A stretch of 64,000 nt of DNA, taken from assembly GCF_021173675.1 (NCBI RefSeq), contig NZ_JAIHON010000001.1, forward strand, positions 248,001-312,000, given 5' to 3'. Below, piece after piece: positions 16,780-26,732 of this stretch. Under the pieces are notes generated by a model. The model saw only the letters and a list, made by a program, of their open reading frames with translations. It ran no database searches and was not told the origin of the DNA. The DNA comes from Streptomyces lincolnensis (GTDB lineage: Bacteria > Actinomycetota > Actinomycetes > Streptomycetales > Streptomycetaceae). Made by a program: the position numbers and the translations under genes. How positions within the stretch are numbered: the first letter of the stretch is position 1; each line of letters starts with the position of its first letter.

Positions 16780-17481
16780 TCAGTTGGGCTGCCCGAGGGG
16801 CCGTACGACGACCGTGTTGATGTCGACGCCCTCGGGCTGCTCCATGGCCCACACCACCGACGCGGCGATCTGCTCGGCGGTGAGCAGGTGACCGGGCGGC
16901 AGGCTGCCGTAGGAGTCCCAGAAGGGGGTCTCCACACGGCCGGGTGCGATCAGGGTGACGCCGACACCGAACTCGGTCACCTCACGGCGGACGTTCTCGG
17001 CCAGACCGGTCACCGCCCACTTGGTCGCCCCGTAGATGTTGCCGGGCGTGGGCACGAACCCGGCGACGCTGCCGACCAGCACGATCCGCCCCCGGGTCTC
17101 CTTCAGGGCGTCGACGGACGCGCGGATCAGCAGCGCGGGACCGAGCACGTTGGTCAGCACCATCTCGGTCCAGCCGGCCGGGTCGCCGGTGGCCACGGAG
17201 TCGTGGGTGGCGAATCCCGCGTTGGCGACCACCGTGTCCAGTCGGCCGAACTCCTTGAGCGTCCGGTCGACGGCCGACCGCACGTCCTCGTAGTCGGCCG
17301 CGTTCCCGCGAAGGGTCAACAGGCCCTCGGGGCGGCCGAGTTCCTCGGCGAAACCGTCCAGCCGCTCCTCCCCGCGCCCGGTGACGGCGACCCGCTGACC
17401 CGAGTCGAGCAACCGCCTGGCCACCGCGGCGCCGATGCCGCTGCCGCCGCCGGTGATGAGCGTGACCGGTGAGTCGGTCAT
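16780..17481 (-). CDS. Short-chain dehydrogenase/reductase (SDR)
   Basis: The 233-residue classical SDR has the cofactor motif TGGGSGIG (about 9-16), NAGFA, the catalytic Ser in VGSVAG and Tyr-x3-Lys in IYGATKWAV. It should act as an NAD(P)-dependent oxidoreductase on an unknown alcohol or ketone. Start 17481 is chosen because AGGGGGG lies just upstream, whereas the extended N-terminus from 17523 has no family similarity. It is convergent with the chitosanase gene, with only 13 bp between stops. Confidence 0.87.
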   Translation of the reverse strand: MTDSPVTLITGGGSGIGAAVARRLLDSGQRVAVTGRGEERLDGFAEELGRPEGLLTLRGNAADYEDVRSAVDRTLKEFGRLDTVVANAGFATHDSVATGDPAGWTEMVLTNVLGPALLIRASVDALKETRGRIVLVGSVAGFVPTPGNIYGATKWAVTGLAENVRREVTEFGVGVTLIAPGRVETPFWDSYGSLPPGHLLTAEQIAASVVWAMEQPEGVDINTVVVRPLGQPN

Positions 17482-17589
17482 GAGTACCCCCCTGTGGTTC
17501 TTCCTCGTCCGGGTGGACGACACGGGGAGTCCATCAGTTGGAGCACTCTCGAAGTCAAGGGGCTTCGGGGCCGGAGCGGGGAGGTGGGC

Positions 17590-18499
17590 TCAGCCCGTCT
17601 TCACGGCGGTGTACACGGTGTGCGCCGCCAGCAGGAAGACGTCCGCCCGGCGGTGCACGCTCGCCGCGTCCTCGGGGTCGAGGAGCCGGTCCAGGGTGGC
17701 GCGGTCCGTGGCGTCGAGGCGGTCGCCGAAGCCCTGCCGCATCCGGCCGAGGACGGCGGCCGCGTAGGCGCGGGCCCGGTCCGTGGTGGGCGCGGGCAGG
17801 TCGAGCAGGAAGCTGCGTGTGCCGGTGTGCCTGAGTCCCGCGGCCGCCATCAGCGCCGGCCAGTCCTCGGTCTCGGCGACCGAGCCGGGCAGGTCCGCCC
17901 GCATGGCCTCGAACCACTCCTCCTCCAACGCGTCCAGCCGCGCCTGGAGTCCGGGCCGCCCGATGCCGATCTCCCGGGGCAGGAACCGGACGGGCAGACC
18001 GCCCTCCAGCAGGGCGAGCGTGCCGCCGTTCGCGAGCCGTGCCGCGAAGGCCGCGAGTGCGGCACGCTGGTCGCCCAGGTGGTGCAGGCTCCGGCCGGCC
18101 CACATCAGGTCGGCCGGATAGTCCAGTTCGTCCAGGACGCCGGGCAGCTCCCCGGCCAGGGTGCCGAACCGGTCGGCGACCCCCCCGCCGCTCGGCCCGG
18201 GCCCCGGCCCGCTCCAACAGCGGCTCGGTCCCGTCCACGGCGACCACCCGGGCGCCGGGGAAGGCGTCGGCGAACAGGCAGGAGATGACACCGGGGCCGC
18301 TGCCCACGTCGACGATCAGCCCGGGTTCCGTCTGCTTGTGCCCGAGCCACGCCAGCGCCCGTTCGTACAGGGGTGTGAACAGCTCCGCCTGGGACTCCAG
18401 CAGCGGGGCCATCTCGTTCCAGTCGATGTCGGTGTGCCCGTGGTGGCCGGGACCGTGTCCGTGCTTGTTCTTGTGTTCGTGTTCGTGTTCGTGCGCCAT
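17590..18499 (-). pseudogene. SAM-dependent methyltransferase with His-rich N-terminus, frameshifted
   Basis: From ATG 18499 the first frame gives a His-rich start (MAHEHEHEHKNKHGHG) and the SAM motif LIVDVGSGPGVISCLFADAF. At the seven-base C run at 18180-18186 (G7 on the coding strand) homology moves to another frame. It continues there as GVADRFGTLAGELPGVLDEL to the stop at 17590. Without the shift the protein would be about 303 residues. A one-base deletion in the homopolymer explains it. Sequencing error, a real null allele or slippage cannot be separated here. The N-terminal repeats rest on a tandem GTGTTC hexamer on the plus strand. Confidence 0.75.
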
Positions 18500-18590
18500 G
18501 GTGGTCAGCCTCTCGTCCGCGTGCGGCCAGAGTGCTCCGACGCACCGCGCACAGCAACCACTCTTGCCGTCACGGCAAAAAAGAGGGAAC

Positions 18591-18617
18591 CCCCGCGCCC
18601 CTCGTGGGGGCGCGGGG
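18591..18617 (-). terminator. Rho-independent terminator after the GH6 gene
   Basis: An 11-bp GC stem (CCCCGCGCCCC with GGGGCGCGGGG) with a 5-base loop is followed on the minus strand by a T-rich run (TCTTTTTT). It lies 19 bp after the GH6 stop. Confidence 0.8.
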
Positions 18618-18635
18618 TCACGTCCCGGCAGAACG

Positions 18636-20342
18636 TCAGAGTGCCGGGTACGCGTTCTTCATGAGCTCCTGGAACTGCGCGGAGAACCAGTGCCCGGAGA
18701 TCGGCGCGTTGGGCAGCGCGCCGGACATGTTGAAGCCGTTGCGCGTGTTGCCCGTGTAGGTCGGGTCGCACATCCGGTCGAAGCCCTTGCCCTCGGGGTT
18801 CTCGATGAACTGGCTCGACCCGTCGGACTCGCCCGGGGGCTTCATCCAGACGTACGCGTCGATCCCGGCGGCCGGGTTGGCCTGCGGGCGCTCACCGAGG
18901 CCGGCTCCGGACTGGTTGCACCAGTTGCCGATGTGGATCCGGCGGTCGTAACGGCCGCCGTTGACATAGGTGTTGACGTCCGTCAGCGCACCCGGTCCGG
19001 CGGGCCGGGCGGTGCCGCCCCAGCCGTTGCGGGAAGTGTCGATCAGCATGCCGATGCCGGAGTTGAAGCCGGTCGTCACCAGCTGGTTGCGGAACGCCTG
19101 GGCGAACGACAGCTCGTCGACGTACCGGTTCCAGTCCACCCACGAGGACTCACGGACCGACTTGCCGCCCACGGAGTCGTTGATGGTGAAGTTGTTCTCC
19201 TTCAGGGCGCTGTAGTTGGCCGTGTTGGTGATGAAGCCGTGGACGTCGTTGACGGTGGCGCCCTCGGTGGTCGCCGCCTCCTTGAACAGGGCCGCGCTGG
19301 GGGCGAAGTTGTCGTCCCAGCCGATCCAGCCGTGGTGTCCGGCGTCGATGTAGTTGTAGACGTTGGGCGCGTCGCCCAGCTTGTTCAGGGCGTAGCCGAC
19401 GCCCTTCTGGTAGTTGCCGTTGGCCTTCATCACGTCGCACTCGGGGGTCGCCGTGGGACGGCTGCCGGTGTTGGTGACGAGGTTGGGCAGCGAGTCGATC
19501 TCGATCGTGTTCACGATCCGCAGCGCCGCGTACTTGGGGTCGGCGAGGATCGCGGCGATCGGGTCGATGTACTGCGTCTTGTACTTGTCGATCTCCGTCG
19601 GGCCGAGTTCGCCGTTGGAGGCGAGGGCGGCGCAGTCGCGTCCGGGCAGGTTGTAGATGACCAGCTGGACGACGAGTTCGCCGGAGCCCTTCTGCCGCAG
19701 AGCCTCGTCGAGGTGGGCGCGCAGACCCATGCCGCCGTTGACCCCGTTGATCGCGGCGATCCGGTCCAGCCAGACACCAGTGGGCTGGTTGGAGATGCGG
19801 CTGCCGCCCGGCTCGGCGGCGGCCTTCGCGGACCACTCCGGGTTCACGTACACCTTGGCGCCGCTGTACGGGTTGTCGACCTTCGGTCCGGTCGGGTCCG
19901 GCGGGTCGGTGGGTCCGCCGCCGCCGTCGACGTTGCAGGTCACGCCGTCGAGGGTGAAGGTGGCCGGGATCGCGTTGGTGCCGCTGTAGCTGCCCTGGAA
20001 GCCGAAGCCGGCCGAACCGCCGGTGGCGAGTGTGCCGTTGTAGGTCTCGTTGCCGGCGGTGACGGCGGTGCCGCTCTGGCTGACCTTGGCGTTCCAGGCG
20101 CTGGTGACCTTCTGGTTCCCGGCGTAGGACCACTTCAGCGACCAACTCGTCTTGGCCGCGCTGTTGTTGGTGACGGTGACGGCGGCGGTGAAGCCGGTGT
20201 CCCACTGGTTCTGCACCTTGTAGTCGACGGTGCACGGGATCGCTGCGACGCCGACATCGCCGGGTACGACGGCGAACGCCGTCCCGGAGGCCCCGGCGAC
20301 CAGCGCCAGGGCAGCGAGCATCGCGGTTCTGGTACGGCTCAT
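18636..20342 (-). CDS. Secreted GH6 cellulase (cellobiohydrolase type) with N-terminal CBM2
   Basis: The 568-residue exoenzyme has a signal peptide (MLAALALVAGASGTAFA) and a CBM2 cellulose-binding module at about 34-135 (VDYKVQNQWDTGFTAAVTV, GNQKVTSAWNAKVSQSG). A short GGGGPTDPPDPTGP linker leads to the GH6 catalytic domain. LVIYNLPGRDCAALAS holds the catalytic acid Asp, and IEIDSLPNLV marks the next conserved Asp. It should release cellobiose from cellulose chain ends. ATG 20342 has AAGGA about 10 bases upstream. It is divergent from the GH48 gene with CebR-like sites between them, so both are likely cellobiose-induced. Confidence 0.93.
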   Translation of the reverse strand: MSRTRTAMLAALALVAGASGTAFAVVPGDVGVAAIPCTVDYKVQNQWDTGFTAAVTVTNNSAAKTSWSLKWSYAGNQKVTSAWNAKVSQSGTAVTAGNETYNGTLATGGSAGFGFQGSYSGTNAIPATFTLDGVTCNVDGGGGPTDPPDPTGPKVDNPYSGAKVYVNPEWSAKAAAEPGGSRISNQPTGVWLDRIAAINGVNGGMGLRAHLDEALRQKGSGELVVQLVIYNLPGRDCAALASNGELGPTEIDKYKTQYIDPIAAILADPKYAALRIVNTIEIDSLPNLVTNTGSRPTATPECDVMKANGNYQKGVGYALNKLGDAPNVYNYIDAGHHGWIGWDDNFAPSAALFKEAATTEGATVNDVHGFITNTANYSALKENNFTINDSVGGKSVRESSWVDWNRYVDELSFAQAFRNQLVTTGFNSGIGMLIDTSRNGWGGTARPAGPGALTDVNTYVNGGRYDRRIHIGNWCNQSGAGLGERPQANPAAGIDAYVWMKPPGESDGSSQFIENPEGKGFDRMCDPTYTGNTRNGFNMSGALPNAPISGHWFSAQFQELMKNAYPAL

Positions 20343-20584
20343 GAGTGCGGGTTCCTTCTCGGTTGCGGAAGCTGACCGTTTCGGACGTGCCGCCGCGATC
20401 GCTGATCGGGGACGGGCAGGAGCCGATGAAGGTGCTCGCCGCCGAGGCCCGGCAAGTGGGGGTGGCGCATGCCGGGCATCGGGAGCTGGGGCCGGACACC
20501 CCGAAGACCGTCGCCGCCGGGAACCCACAGAGGGCAGGCAACGCCGACGCCGGCTAAAAGTACTGAACGCGGGGGGTGTCGCAT
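20339..20584 (-). CDS. Possible small leader ORF coupled to the GH6 gene
   Basis: An 81-codon ORF starts at 20584, 6 bases after a strong AAGGAG, and its stop overlaps the GH6 start as ATGA. It has a short hydrophobic stretch (SVLLAGVGVACPLWVP) and then a Pro/Arg/His-rich part that looks little like a folded protein. No family was recognised. The binding site and the stop/start overlap are the only positive evidence. It may be a leader peptide or a decayed gene. Confidence 0.35.
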   Translation of the reverse strand: MRHPPRSVLLAGVGVACPLWVPGGDGLRGVRPQLPMPGMRHPHLPGLGGEHLHRLLPVPDQRSRRHVRNGQLPQPRRNPHS

Positions 20585-20631
20585 GAGCGACTCCTTGCAG
20601 ATCAGCGCGCCGTGACGGACGCGTCGACTGA

Positions 20632-20645
20632 TGGAATCGCTCCCA
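20632..20645. promoter_or_regulatory. Imperfect CebR-type operator
   Basis: TGGAATCGCTCCCA matches 12 of 14 bases of the CebR operator TGGGAGCGCTCCCA. It lies 48 bp upstream of the small leader ORF and on the GH6 side of the divergent region, so it likely controls GH6 transcription. Confidence 0.7.
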
Positions 20646-20774
20646 CTGGTGTCAACGAAGCTAGCGCCAAGTGACGGCAAAGAACAGAGGAGTCACTTGA
20701 CTTTCCCGGGCCTCGTTCATCGAATCTTTTCGACTCTTCAAGCACCTTGACCCCTCTCCCCCCCGTCCCCACTA

Positions 20775-20788
20775 TGGGAGCGCTCCCA
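20775..20788. promoter_or_regulatory. Perfect CebR operator
   Basis: TGGGAGCGCTCCCA is an exact 14-bp palindrome identical to the CebR consensus of Streptomyces cellulase genes. It lies 46 bp before the GH48 start and overlaps the likely -10 or transcription start region. Cellobiose or related oligomers should relieve repression. Confidence 0.9.
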
Positions 20789-20834
20789 CTGGTTCAAGCC
20801 TTGACTTCTCCGAGCCGCGAGGAGGAACCAGCAC

Positions 20835-23753
20835 ATGCCCCCCAGAAGGAGACGCCGGACTGCCCGGCGCTTGTGGACCGCTGTCGTGGCGGCCCTGGCA
20901 CTTCCGTTCACGATGCTCAGTACGGGTTCAACTCCCGCACAGGCAGCAGCAGTTCAGTGCAGCGTCGACTACAAGACCAACGACTGGGGCTCCGGCTTCA
21001 CGGTGGATCTCACGATCACCAACCGAGGCACGGACGCGATCGCCGGCTGGACCGTGGCCTACGGCTACAGCGGCAACCAGAAGCTCTCCGGCACCGGCTG
21101 GAACGGCACCTGGTCCCAGTCCGGCCAGGCGATCTCCGTGCGGAACGCCGCGCACAACGCCACCATCGCGGTCGGCGCCGCCGTATCCACCGGCGCGCAG
21201 TTCAGCTACAGCGGCACCAACACCGCGCCCACGAGCTTCTCCGTCAACGGCACCCCGTGCACCGGCGCCCACCAACCCCCCATCACCGTGCTGACCAGCC
21301 CGGCGGCGGGCGCCGTCTACACCCAGGGCAGCGCGGTCCCGCTGGCCGCGACGGCCGCGGCGGCCGACGGCGCGACGATCAGCAAGGTGGAGTTCTACGA
21401 CGACACCACGCTGCTCGGCACCGACACCACCGCGCCCTACTCGCTCTCGGCCTCTGGTTTGACCGTGGGCAGTCATTCCCTGGTGGCCAAGGCGTACGAC
21501 AGCCTCGGCGCGTCCGGGTCGTCCACACCGGTCGGCATCACGGTCGCCTCGGGTCCCGCCGTGGTGGCCTCGACCAACCAACTGGCCGTCCAGCAGGGCA
21601 GGACGGGCACCTTCGACGTGAAGCTGTCGACCCAGCCGTCCGCCAACGTGACCGTGACGACCGCCCGCACGGGCGGCAACACGGGCCTGTCGGTGACCGG
21701 CGGGGCCTCGCTCACCTTCACGCCGTCGAACTGGAACACCGCGCAGAGGGTGACCATCACCGCCAACGCCTCCGGCAGCGGCGCGGCCACCTTCGACTCG
21801 ACGGCCACCGGACACGCCAAGTCGACGGTGACGGTCACCCAGATCGCCGCGGCGGGCGAGTACGACGCCCGGTTCCTGGAGCTCTACGGCAAGATCACCA
21901 ACCCGGCGAACGGCTACTTCTCCCCCGAGGGCATCCCGTACCACTCGGTCGAGACGCTGATCGTCGAGGCTCCGGACCACGGTCACGAGACCACGTCGGA
22001 GGCCTACAGCTACCTTCTGTGGCTGCAGGCCATGTACGGCAAGGTCACAGGTGACTGGACCCGGTTCAACGGCGCCTGGGAGATCATGGAGAAGTACATG
22101 ATCCCCACCAAGGCCGACCAGCCCACCAACTCCTTCTACAACGCCTCGAAGCCGGCGACGTACGCGCCCGAGCTGGACACCCCGAACCAGTACCCGGCGC
22201 CGCTCGACGCGTCGGTCCCGGTCGGCACGGACCCGATCGCCGGTGAGCTGAAGAGCGCCTACGGCACGGACGACGTCTACGGCATGCACTGGCTCCAGGA
22301 CGTCGACAACGTCTACGGCTACGGCAACTCGCCCGGCAAGTGCGAGGCGGGCCCGACGGACACCGGTCCGTCGTACATCAACACCTTCCAGCGCGGTGCG
22401 CAGGAGTCGGTGTGGGAGACGGTGCCGCAGCCGACCTGCGACGCCTTCAAGTACGGCGGCAAGAACGGCTATCTGGACCTGTTCACCGGTGACGCCTCCT
22501 ACGCCAAGCAGTGGAAGTTCACCAACGCCCCGGACGCCGACGCGCGTGCGGTGCAGGCCGCGTACTGGGCCGACAAGTGGGCCGACGCGCAGGGCAAGGG
22601 CGGCGAGATCTCCGCGACCGTGGGCAAGGCCGCGAAGATGGGCGACTACCTGCGGTACTCGATGTACGACAAGTACTTCAAGAAGGTCGGCAACTGCGTC
22701 GGACCGTCCGCCTGCCCGGCGGGCACCGGCAAGGACGCCTCGATGTACCTGATGTCCTGGTACTACGCCTGGGGCGGCGCGACCGACACCTCGGCGGGCT
22801 GGGCCTGGCGCATCGGTTCCAGCCACACGCACGGCGGCTACCAGAACCCGCTGGCCGCCTACGCGCTCAGCTCCTACGCCGACCTGAAGCCCAAGTCGGC
22901 GACGGGACAGGCGGACTGGGCCAAGTCGCTCGACCGGCAGCTGGAGTTCTACCGCTGGCTCCAGTCGAACGAGGGCGCCATCGCGGGCGGCGCGACCAAC
23001 AGCTGGGCGGGCCGCTACGCGACCCCGCCGGCCGGGAAGTCGACGTTCTACGGCATGTACTACGACCAGCAGCCCGTCTACCACGACCCGCCGTCCAACC
23101 AGTGGTTCGGCTTCCAGGCGTGGTCGATGGAGCGGGTGGCCGAGTACTACCAGCAGACGGGAGACGCCAAGGCCAAGACGGTCCTCGACAAGTGGGTCGA
23201 CTGGGCGCTGTCCCACACCACGATCAACCCGGACGGCACCTTCCGGATCCCCTCCACCCTCCAGTGGTCGGGCCAGCCCGACACCTGGAACGCGTCGAGT
23301 CCCGGCTCCAACAGCGGACTTCACGTGACCGTCGCCGACTACACCAACGACGTCGGGGTGGCCGCCGCGTACGCCAAGACCCTGACGTACTACGCGGACC
23401 GGTCCGGGGACACCCAGGCGGCCTCCACCGCCAAGGCCCTGCTCGACGGCATGTGGGACAACCACCAGGACGCCCTGGGCATCGCGGTGCCGGAGAACCG
23501 GGCGGACTACAACCGGTTCGACGACTCGGTGTACGTGCCGAGCGGCTGGACCGGGACGATGCCGAACGGTGACGCGATCAACTCGTCGTCGACCTTCGAA
23601 TCCATCCGGTCGTTCTACGAGGACGACCCGAACTGGTCGAAGATCGAGGCGTATCTCGCGGGCGGTGCGGTGCCGTCGTTCACGTATCACCGGTTCTGGG
23701 CCCAGGCGGACATCGCCCTGGCCATGGGTTCGTACGCGGAGCTTCTCGAATAG
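20835..23753 (+). CDS. Secreted GH48 cellulase with CBM2 and two Ig-like modules
   Basis: The 972-residue protein has a signal peptide ([21 protein letters not shown]) and CBM2 at about 33-135. An Ig-like domain at about 140-240 ([30 protein letters not shown]) is followed by a second beta-rich module at about 240-335. The GH48 domain spans about 340-970. [20 protein letters not shown] carries the conserved GH48 acid Glu. GH48 enzymes are processive reducing-end cellobiohydrolases that work with GH6 exocellulases, here encoded divergently. GGAGGA lies 8 bases before the ATG, and a perfect CebR operator covers the promoter. Confidence 0.94.
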   Translation: MPPRRRRRTARRLWTAVVAALALPFTMLSTGSTPAQAAAVQCSVDYKTNDWGSGFTVDLTITNRGTDAIAGWTVAYGYSGNQKLSGTGWNGTWSQSGQAISVRNAAHNATIAVGAAVSTGAQFSYSGTNTAPTSFSVNGTPCTGAHQPPITVLTSPAAGAVYTQGSAVPLAATAAAADGATISKVEFYDDTTLLGTDTTAPYSLSASGLTVGSHSLVAKAYDSLGASGSSTPVGITVASGPAVVASTNQLAVQQGRTGTFDVKLSTQPSANVTVTTARTGGNTGLSVTGGASLTFTPSNWNTAQRVTITANASGSGAATFDSTATGHAKSTVTVTQIAAAGEYDARFLELYGKITNPANGYFSPEGIPYHSVETLIVEAPDHGHETTSEAYSYLLWLQAMYGKVTGDWTRFNGAWEIMEKYMIPTKADQPTNSFYNASKPATYAPELDTPNQYPAPLDASVPVGTDPIAGELKSAYGTDDVYGMHWLQDVDNVYGYGNSPGKCEAGPTDTGPSYINTFQRGAQESVWETVPQPTCDAFKYGGKNGYLDLFTGDASYAKQWKFTNAPDADARAVQAAYWADKWADAQGKGGEISATVGKAAKMGDYLRYSMYDKYFKKVGNCVGPSACPAGTGKDASMYLMSWYYAWGGATDTSAGWAWRIGSSHTHGGYQNPLAAYALSSYADLKPKSATGQADWAKSLDRQLEFYRWLQSNEGAIAGGATNSWAGRYATPPAGKSTFYGMYYDQQPVYHDPPSNQWFGFQAWSMERVAEYYQQTGDAKAKTVLDKWVDWALSHTTINPDGTFRIPSTLQWSGQPDTWNASSPGSNSGLHVTVADYTNDVGVAAAYAKTLTYYADRSGDTQAASTAKALLDGMWDNHQDALGIAVPENRADYNRFDDSVYVPSGWTGTMPNGDAINSSSTFESIRSFYEDDPNWSKIEAYLAGGAVPSFTYHRFWAQADIALAMGSYAELLE

Positions 23754-23781
23754 CCCCCGCGAGGCGCTCCGCGGGTTGGGC

Positions 23782-23838
23782 CGTGTTTCGACTGCGGGTC
23801 CGTTGTGGCTGGTCGCGCAGTTCCCCGCGCCCCTGACG
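23782..23838. repeat. Dispersed intergenic repeat, type A (copy 1)
   Basis: The stretch contains TGTGGCTGGTCGCGC and then CCCCGCGCCCCTGA. A second copy of both blocks occurs at 46269-46341 with a different middle. It lies between the GH48 and GH74 genes. Confidence 0.5.
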
Positions 23839-23975
23839 GGGTGCTCCGGGCACCGTCTCTCCCGCGGAACCGCTTGAAGGCTCCGCGTACGTGGTCCCGC
23901 CACCTGACGGCGGGGCCGACCGGCCGGGTGGCCCCCTCCCGCACTGGGGGTCGCCCGGCACCTTTCGTGTCATGG

Positions 23976-23989
23976 GGAAAGCGCTTACC
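23976..23989. promoter_or_regulatory. LacI-like operator before GH74
   Basis: GGAAAGCGCTTACC is a 14-bp near-palindrome (one mismatched pair) centred on GCGC, 38 bp upstream of the GH74 start. It matches only 8 of 14 CebR positions, so it may bind a different LacI-family regulator. Confidence 0.4.
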
Positions 23990-24026
23990 GCGCTTCCTCT
24001 CCCCCACATCCCGGAAAGGACCCCCC

Positions 24027-26672
24027 GTGCGAAGAACCCGCATCCTGACCGCGGTACTGGCACTGGCTGCCGGTCTGCTCGCGGGCACGCCGCCCGTGCT
24101 GGCCGCGCCGAAGGCTCAGGCGTTCGTCGCCGCCGACACGTACACCTGGAAGAACGCGCGCGTCGACGGCGGTGGCTTCGTCCCCGGCATCGTCTTCAAC
24201 CGCAAGGAGAAGAACCTCGCCTACGCCCGGACCGACATCGGCGGCGCCTACCGGTGGCAGGAGTCGACGAAGACCTGGACACCGCTGCTGGACTCGGTCG
24301 GCTGGGACGACTGGGGGCACACGGGCGTGGTCAGCCTGGCCTCCGACTCGGTGGACCCGAACAAGGTGTATGTGGCGGCCGGCACCTACACGAACAGCTG
24401 GGACCCCGGCAACGGGGCGATCCTGCGGTCCTCGAACCGGGGTGCGACCTGGCAGAAGACAGCTCTGCCGTTCAAGCTGGGCGGCAACATGCCGGGCCGG
24501 GGCATGGGCGAGCGGCTCGCCGTCGACCCGAACCGCAACAGCGTGCTGTACCTGGGCGCCCCCAGCGGCAAGGGGCTGTGGCGGTCCACGGACTCCGGGG
24601 TCACCTGGTCGCAGGTGACGAACTTCCCCAACGTCGGCAACTACGTGCAGGATCCGAGCGACACCAGCGGTTACGCCAGTGACAACCAGGGCATCGCCTG
24701 GGTCACCTTCGACGAGTCGACGGGCACGTCCGGCAGCGCGACCCGGACGATCTACGTCGGGGTCGCCGACCTCCAGAACGCGGTGTACCGCTCGACGGAC
24801 GGCGGCGCGACCTGGAGCAGGCTCGCCGGGCAGCCGACCGGGTACCTGGCCCACAAGGGCGTCCTGGACGCCGAGAACGGCTATCTGTATCTCGCCTACA
24901 GCGACAAGGGCGGGCCGTACGACGGCGGCAAGGGCCGGTTGTGGCGGTACGCGACCGCGACCGGGACCTGGACCGACATCAGCCCGGTCGCCGAGGCGGA
25001 CACCTACTACGGCTTCAGCGGGCTGACCGTGGACCGGCAGAACCCGGGGACCGTGATGGCCACGGCCTACAGCTCCTGGTGGCCGGACACCCAGATCTTC
25101 CGCTCCAAGGACAGCGGCGCGACCTGGACGAAGGCGTGGGACTACACGTCGTATCCCACCCGCGCGAACCGCTACACCATGGACGTGTCGTCCTCGCCCT
25201 GGCTGACCTGGGGCGCGAACCCCTCGCCGCCCGAACAGTCGCCGAAACTGGGCTGGATGACGGAGGCGCTGGAGATCGACCCGTTCAACTCCGACCGGAT
25301 GATGTACGGCACCGGCGCGACGATCTACGGCACGGAGAACCTGGGGAACTGGGACGGCGGAAGCCAGTTCACCATCAAGCCGATGGTGCAGGGCCTGGAG
25401 GAGACCGCGGTCCTCGACCTCGCCTCTCCCCCGTCCGGGGCCCCGCTGCTCAGCGCCCTCGGTGACATCGGCGGGTTCCGGCACACCGATCTCACCAAGG
25501 TGCCGTCGATGATGTTCACCCAGCCGAACTTCACCACGACCACCAGCCTGGACTTCGCCGAGTCCAACGCCAACACGGTCGTGCGGGTCGGCAACCTCGA
25601 CTCGGGCCCGCACATCGCGTTCTCGACCGACAACGGCGCCAACTGGTTCGCCGGGACGGACCCGTCGGGCGTCAGCGGCGGCGGCACGGTCGCGGCGGCG
25701 GCCGACGGCAGCCGGTTCGTGTGGAGCCCGACCGGCGCGGGCGTGCATTTCGCGACCGGCTTCGGCACGTCCTGGACCGCCTCCAGCGGGATCCCGGCGG
25801 GCGCGATCGTCGAGTCGGACCGGGTCGACCCGAAGACCTTCTACGGCTTCAAGTCCGGGAAGTTCTACGTCAGTACGGACGGCGGCGCGACCTTCACGGC
25901 GTCCGCGGCGACCGGTCTGCCGAGCGGTGACCAGGTCCGGTTCAAGGCGCTGCCCGGAGGCAGGGGCGACGTGTGGCTGGCGGGCGGCGCGAGCGACGGC
26001 GCGTACGGACTGTGGCACTCGACGGACGGCGGCGCGAGCTTCACCAAGCTGTCGGGCGTCGACCAGGCCGACACGATCGGTTTCGGCAAGGCGGCCACGG
26101 GGGCGTCGTACCAGACGCTCTACACCAGCGCGAAGATCGGCGGCGTCCGCGGCATCTTCCGCTCCACCGACAAGGGTGCGACCTGGACCCGGATCAACGA
26201 CGACGCCCACCAGTGGGGTTGGACCGGCGATGCCATCACCGGTGACCCGCGGGTGTACGGGCGGGTGTACGTGTCGACCAACGGTCGCGGGGTGATCTAC
26301 GGCGACAGCTCCGACACCAACGGGCCCACGGAGCCGGGTCCGACGCCGACGGGCGCCTGTGCGGTGACGTACACGGTCACCAACCAGTGGTCGGGCGGCT
26401 TCCAGGCGGACGTGCGGCTCACCAACACCGGGACGAGCGCCTGGAACGGCTGGTCGCTCGGCTGGACCTTCCCCGGCGGGCAGCAGGTCGCCCAGGCCTG
26501 GAACGCCGAGGCGTCCCAGTCGGGTTCGGCGGTGACCGCGAAGAACGTCGGCTGGAACGGCACTGTCACGGCGGGCTCGTCCGTGAACTTCGGCTTCACG
26601 GCGAACTCGTCGGGCACGAACCCGAAACCGACCGCGTTCAAGCTGGGCACGCAGGACTGCACGGTCACCTGA
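24027..26672 (+). CDS. Secreted GH74 xyloglucanase with C-terminal CBM2
   Basis: The 881-residue exoenzyme starts at GTG 24027 with GAAAGGA 6 bases upstream and a signal peptide (ILTAVLALAAGLLAGTPPVLA). The tandem seven-bladed propellers of GH74 follow. ARTDIGGAYRW and ALGDIGGFRH carry the two catalytic aspartates, and sialidase-like repeats such as SSNRGATW and STDGGATW mark the blades. A linker with GPTEPGPTPTG leads to a C-terminal CBM2 (about 780-881). It should cut xyloglucan, exposing cellulose for the neighbouring GH6 and GH48 enzymes. Confidence 0.93.
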   Translation: MRRTRILTAVLALAAGLLAGTPPVLAAPKAQAFVAADTYTWKNARVDGGGFVPGIVFNRKEKNLAYARTDIGGAYRWQESTKTWTPLLDSVGWDDWGHTGVVSLASDSVDPNKVYVAAGTYTNSWDPGNGAILRSSNRGATWQKTALPFKLGGNMPGRGMGERLAVDPNRNSVLYLGAPSGKGLWRSTDSGVTWSQVTNFPNVGNYVQDPSDTSGYASDNQGIAWVTFDESTGTSGSATRTIYVGVADLQNAVYRSTDGGATWSRLAGQPTGYLAHKGVLDAENGYLYLAYSDKGGPYDGGKGRLWRYATATGTWTDISPVAEADTYYGFSGLTVDRQNPGTVMATAYSSWWPDTQIFRSKDSGATWTKAWDYTSYPTRANRYTMDVSSSPWLTWGANPSPPEQSPKLGWMTEALEIDPFNSDRMMYGTGATIYGTENLGNWDGGSQFTIKPMVQGLEETAVLDLASPPSGAPLLSALGDIGGFRHTDLTKVPSMMFTQPNFTTTTSLDFAESNANTVVRVGNLDSGPHIAFSTDNGANWFAGTDPSGVSGGGTVAAAADGSRFVWSPTGAGVHFATGFGTSWTASSGIPAGAIVESDRVDPKTFYGFKSGKFYVSTDGGATFTASAATGLPSGDQVRFKALPGGRGDVWLAGGASDGAYGLWHSTDGGASFTKLSGVDQADTIGFGKAATGASYQTLYTSAKIGGVRGIFRSTDKGATWTRINDDAHQWGWTGDAITGDPRVYGRVYVSTNGRGVIYGDSSDTNGPTEPGPTPTGACAVTYTVTNQWSGGFQADVRLTNTGTSAWNGWSLGWTFPGGQQVAQAWNAEASQSGSAVTAKNVGWNGTVTAGSSVNFGFTANSSGTNPKPTAFKLGTQDCTVT

Positions 26673-26681
26673 CCCGAGGGT

Positions 26682-26721
26682 GCGTGTCCTGCCGGGTGCT
26701 CGTTCTCCCGGCAGGACACGC
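26682..26721. terminator. Bidirectional terminator between GH74 and PL11
   Basis: A perfect 15-bp inverted repeat (26682-26696 with 26707-26721, arm GCGTGTCCTGCCGGG) with a 10-base loop sits between two convergent stop codons. Confidence 0.85.
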
Positions 26722-26732
26722 GCCCACCGGGA

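Larger units (their letters stand above)
20585..20834. other. Divergent cellulase promoter region
   Basis: Besides the two CebR-like sites, this stretch has TTGACT (20697-20702) with TCGAAT 17 bases later, and TTGACC (20747-20752). An inverted repeat AAGTGAC (20669-20675) / GTCACTT (20692-20698) is also present. GGAGGA (20821-20826) is the GH48 ribosome binding site. Confidence 0.5.

Noticed and set aside
20928..23903. A 991-codon open frame on the minus strand over the GH48 gene
   Set aside because: It is the mirror of a highly GC3-biased gene. The translation is Arg/Val/Gly-rich with no domain, while the plus frame is a full GH48 enzyme.
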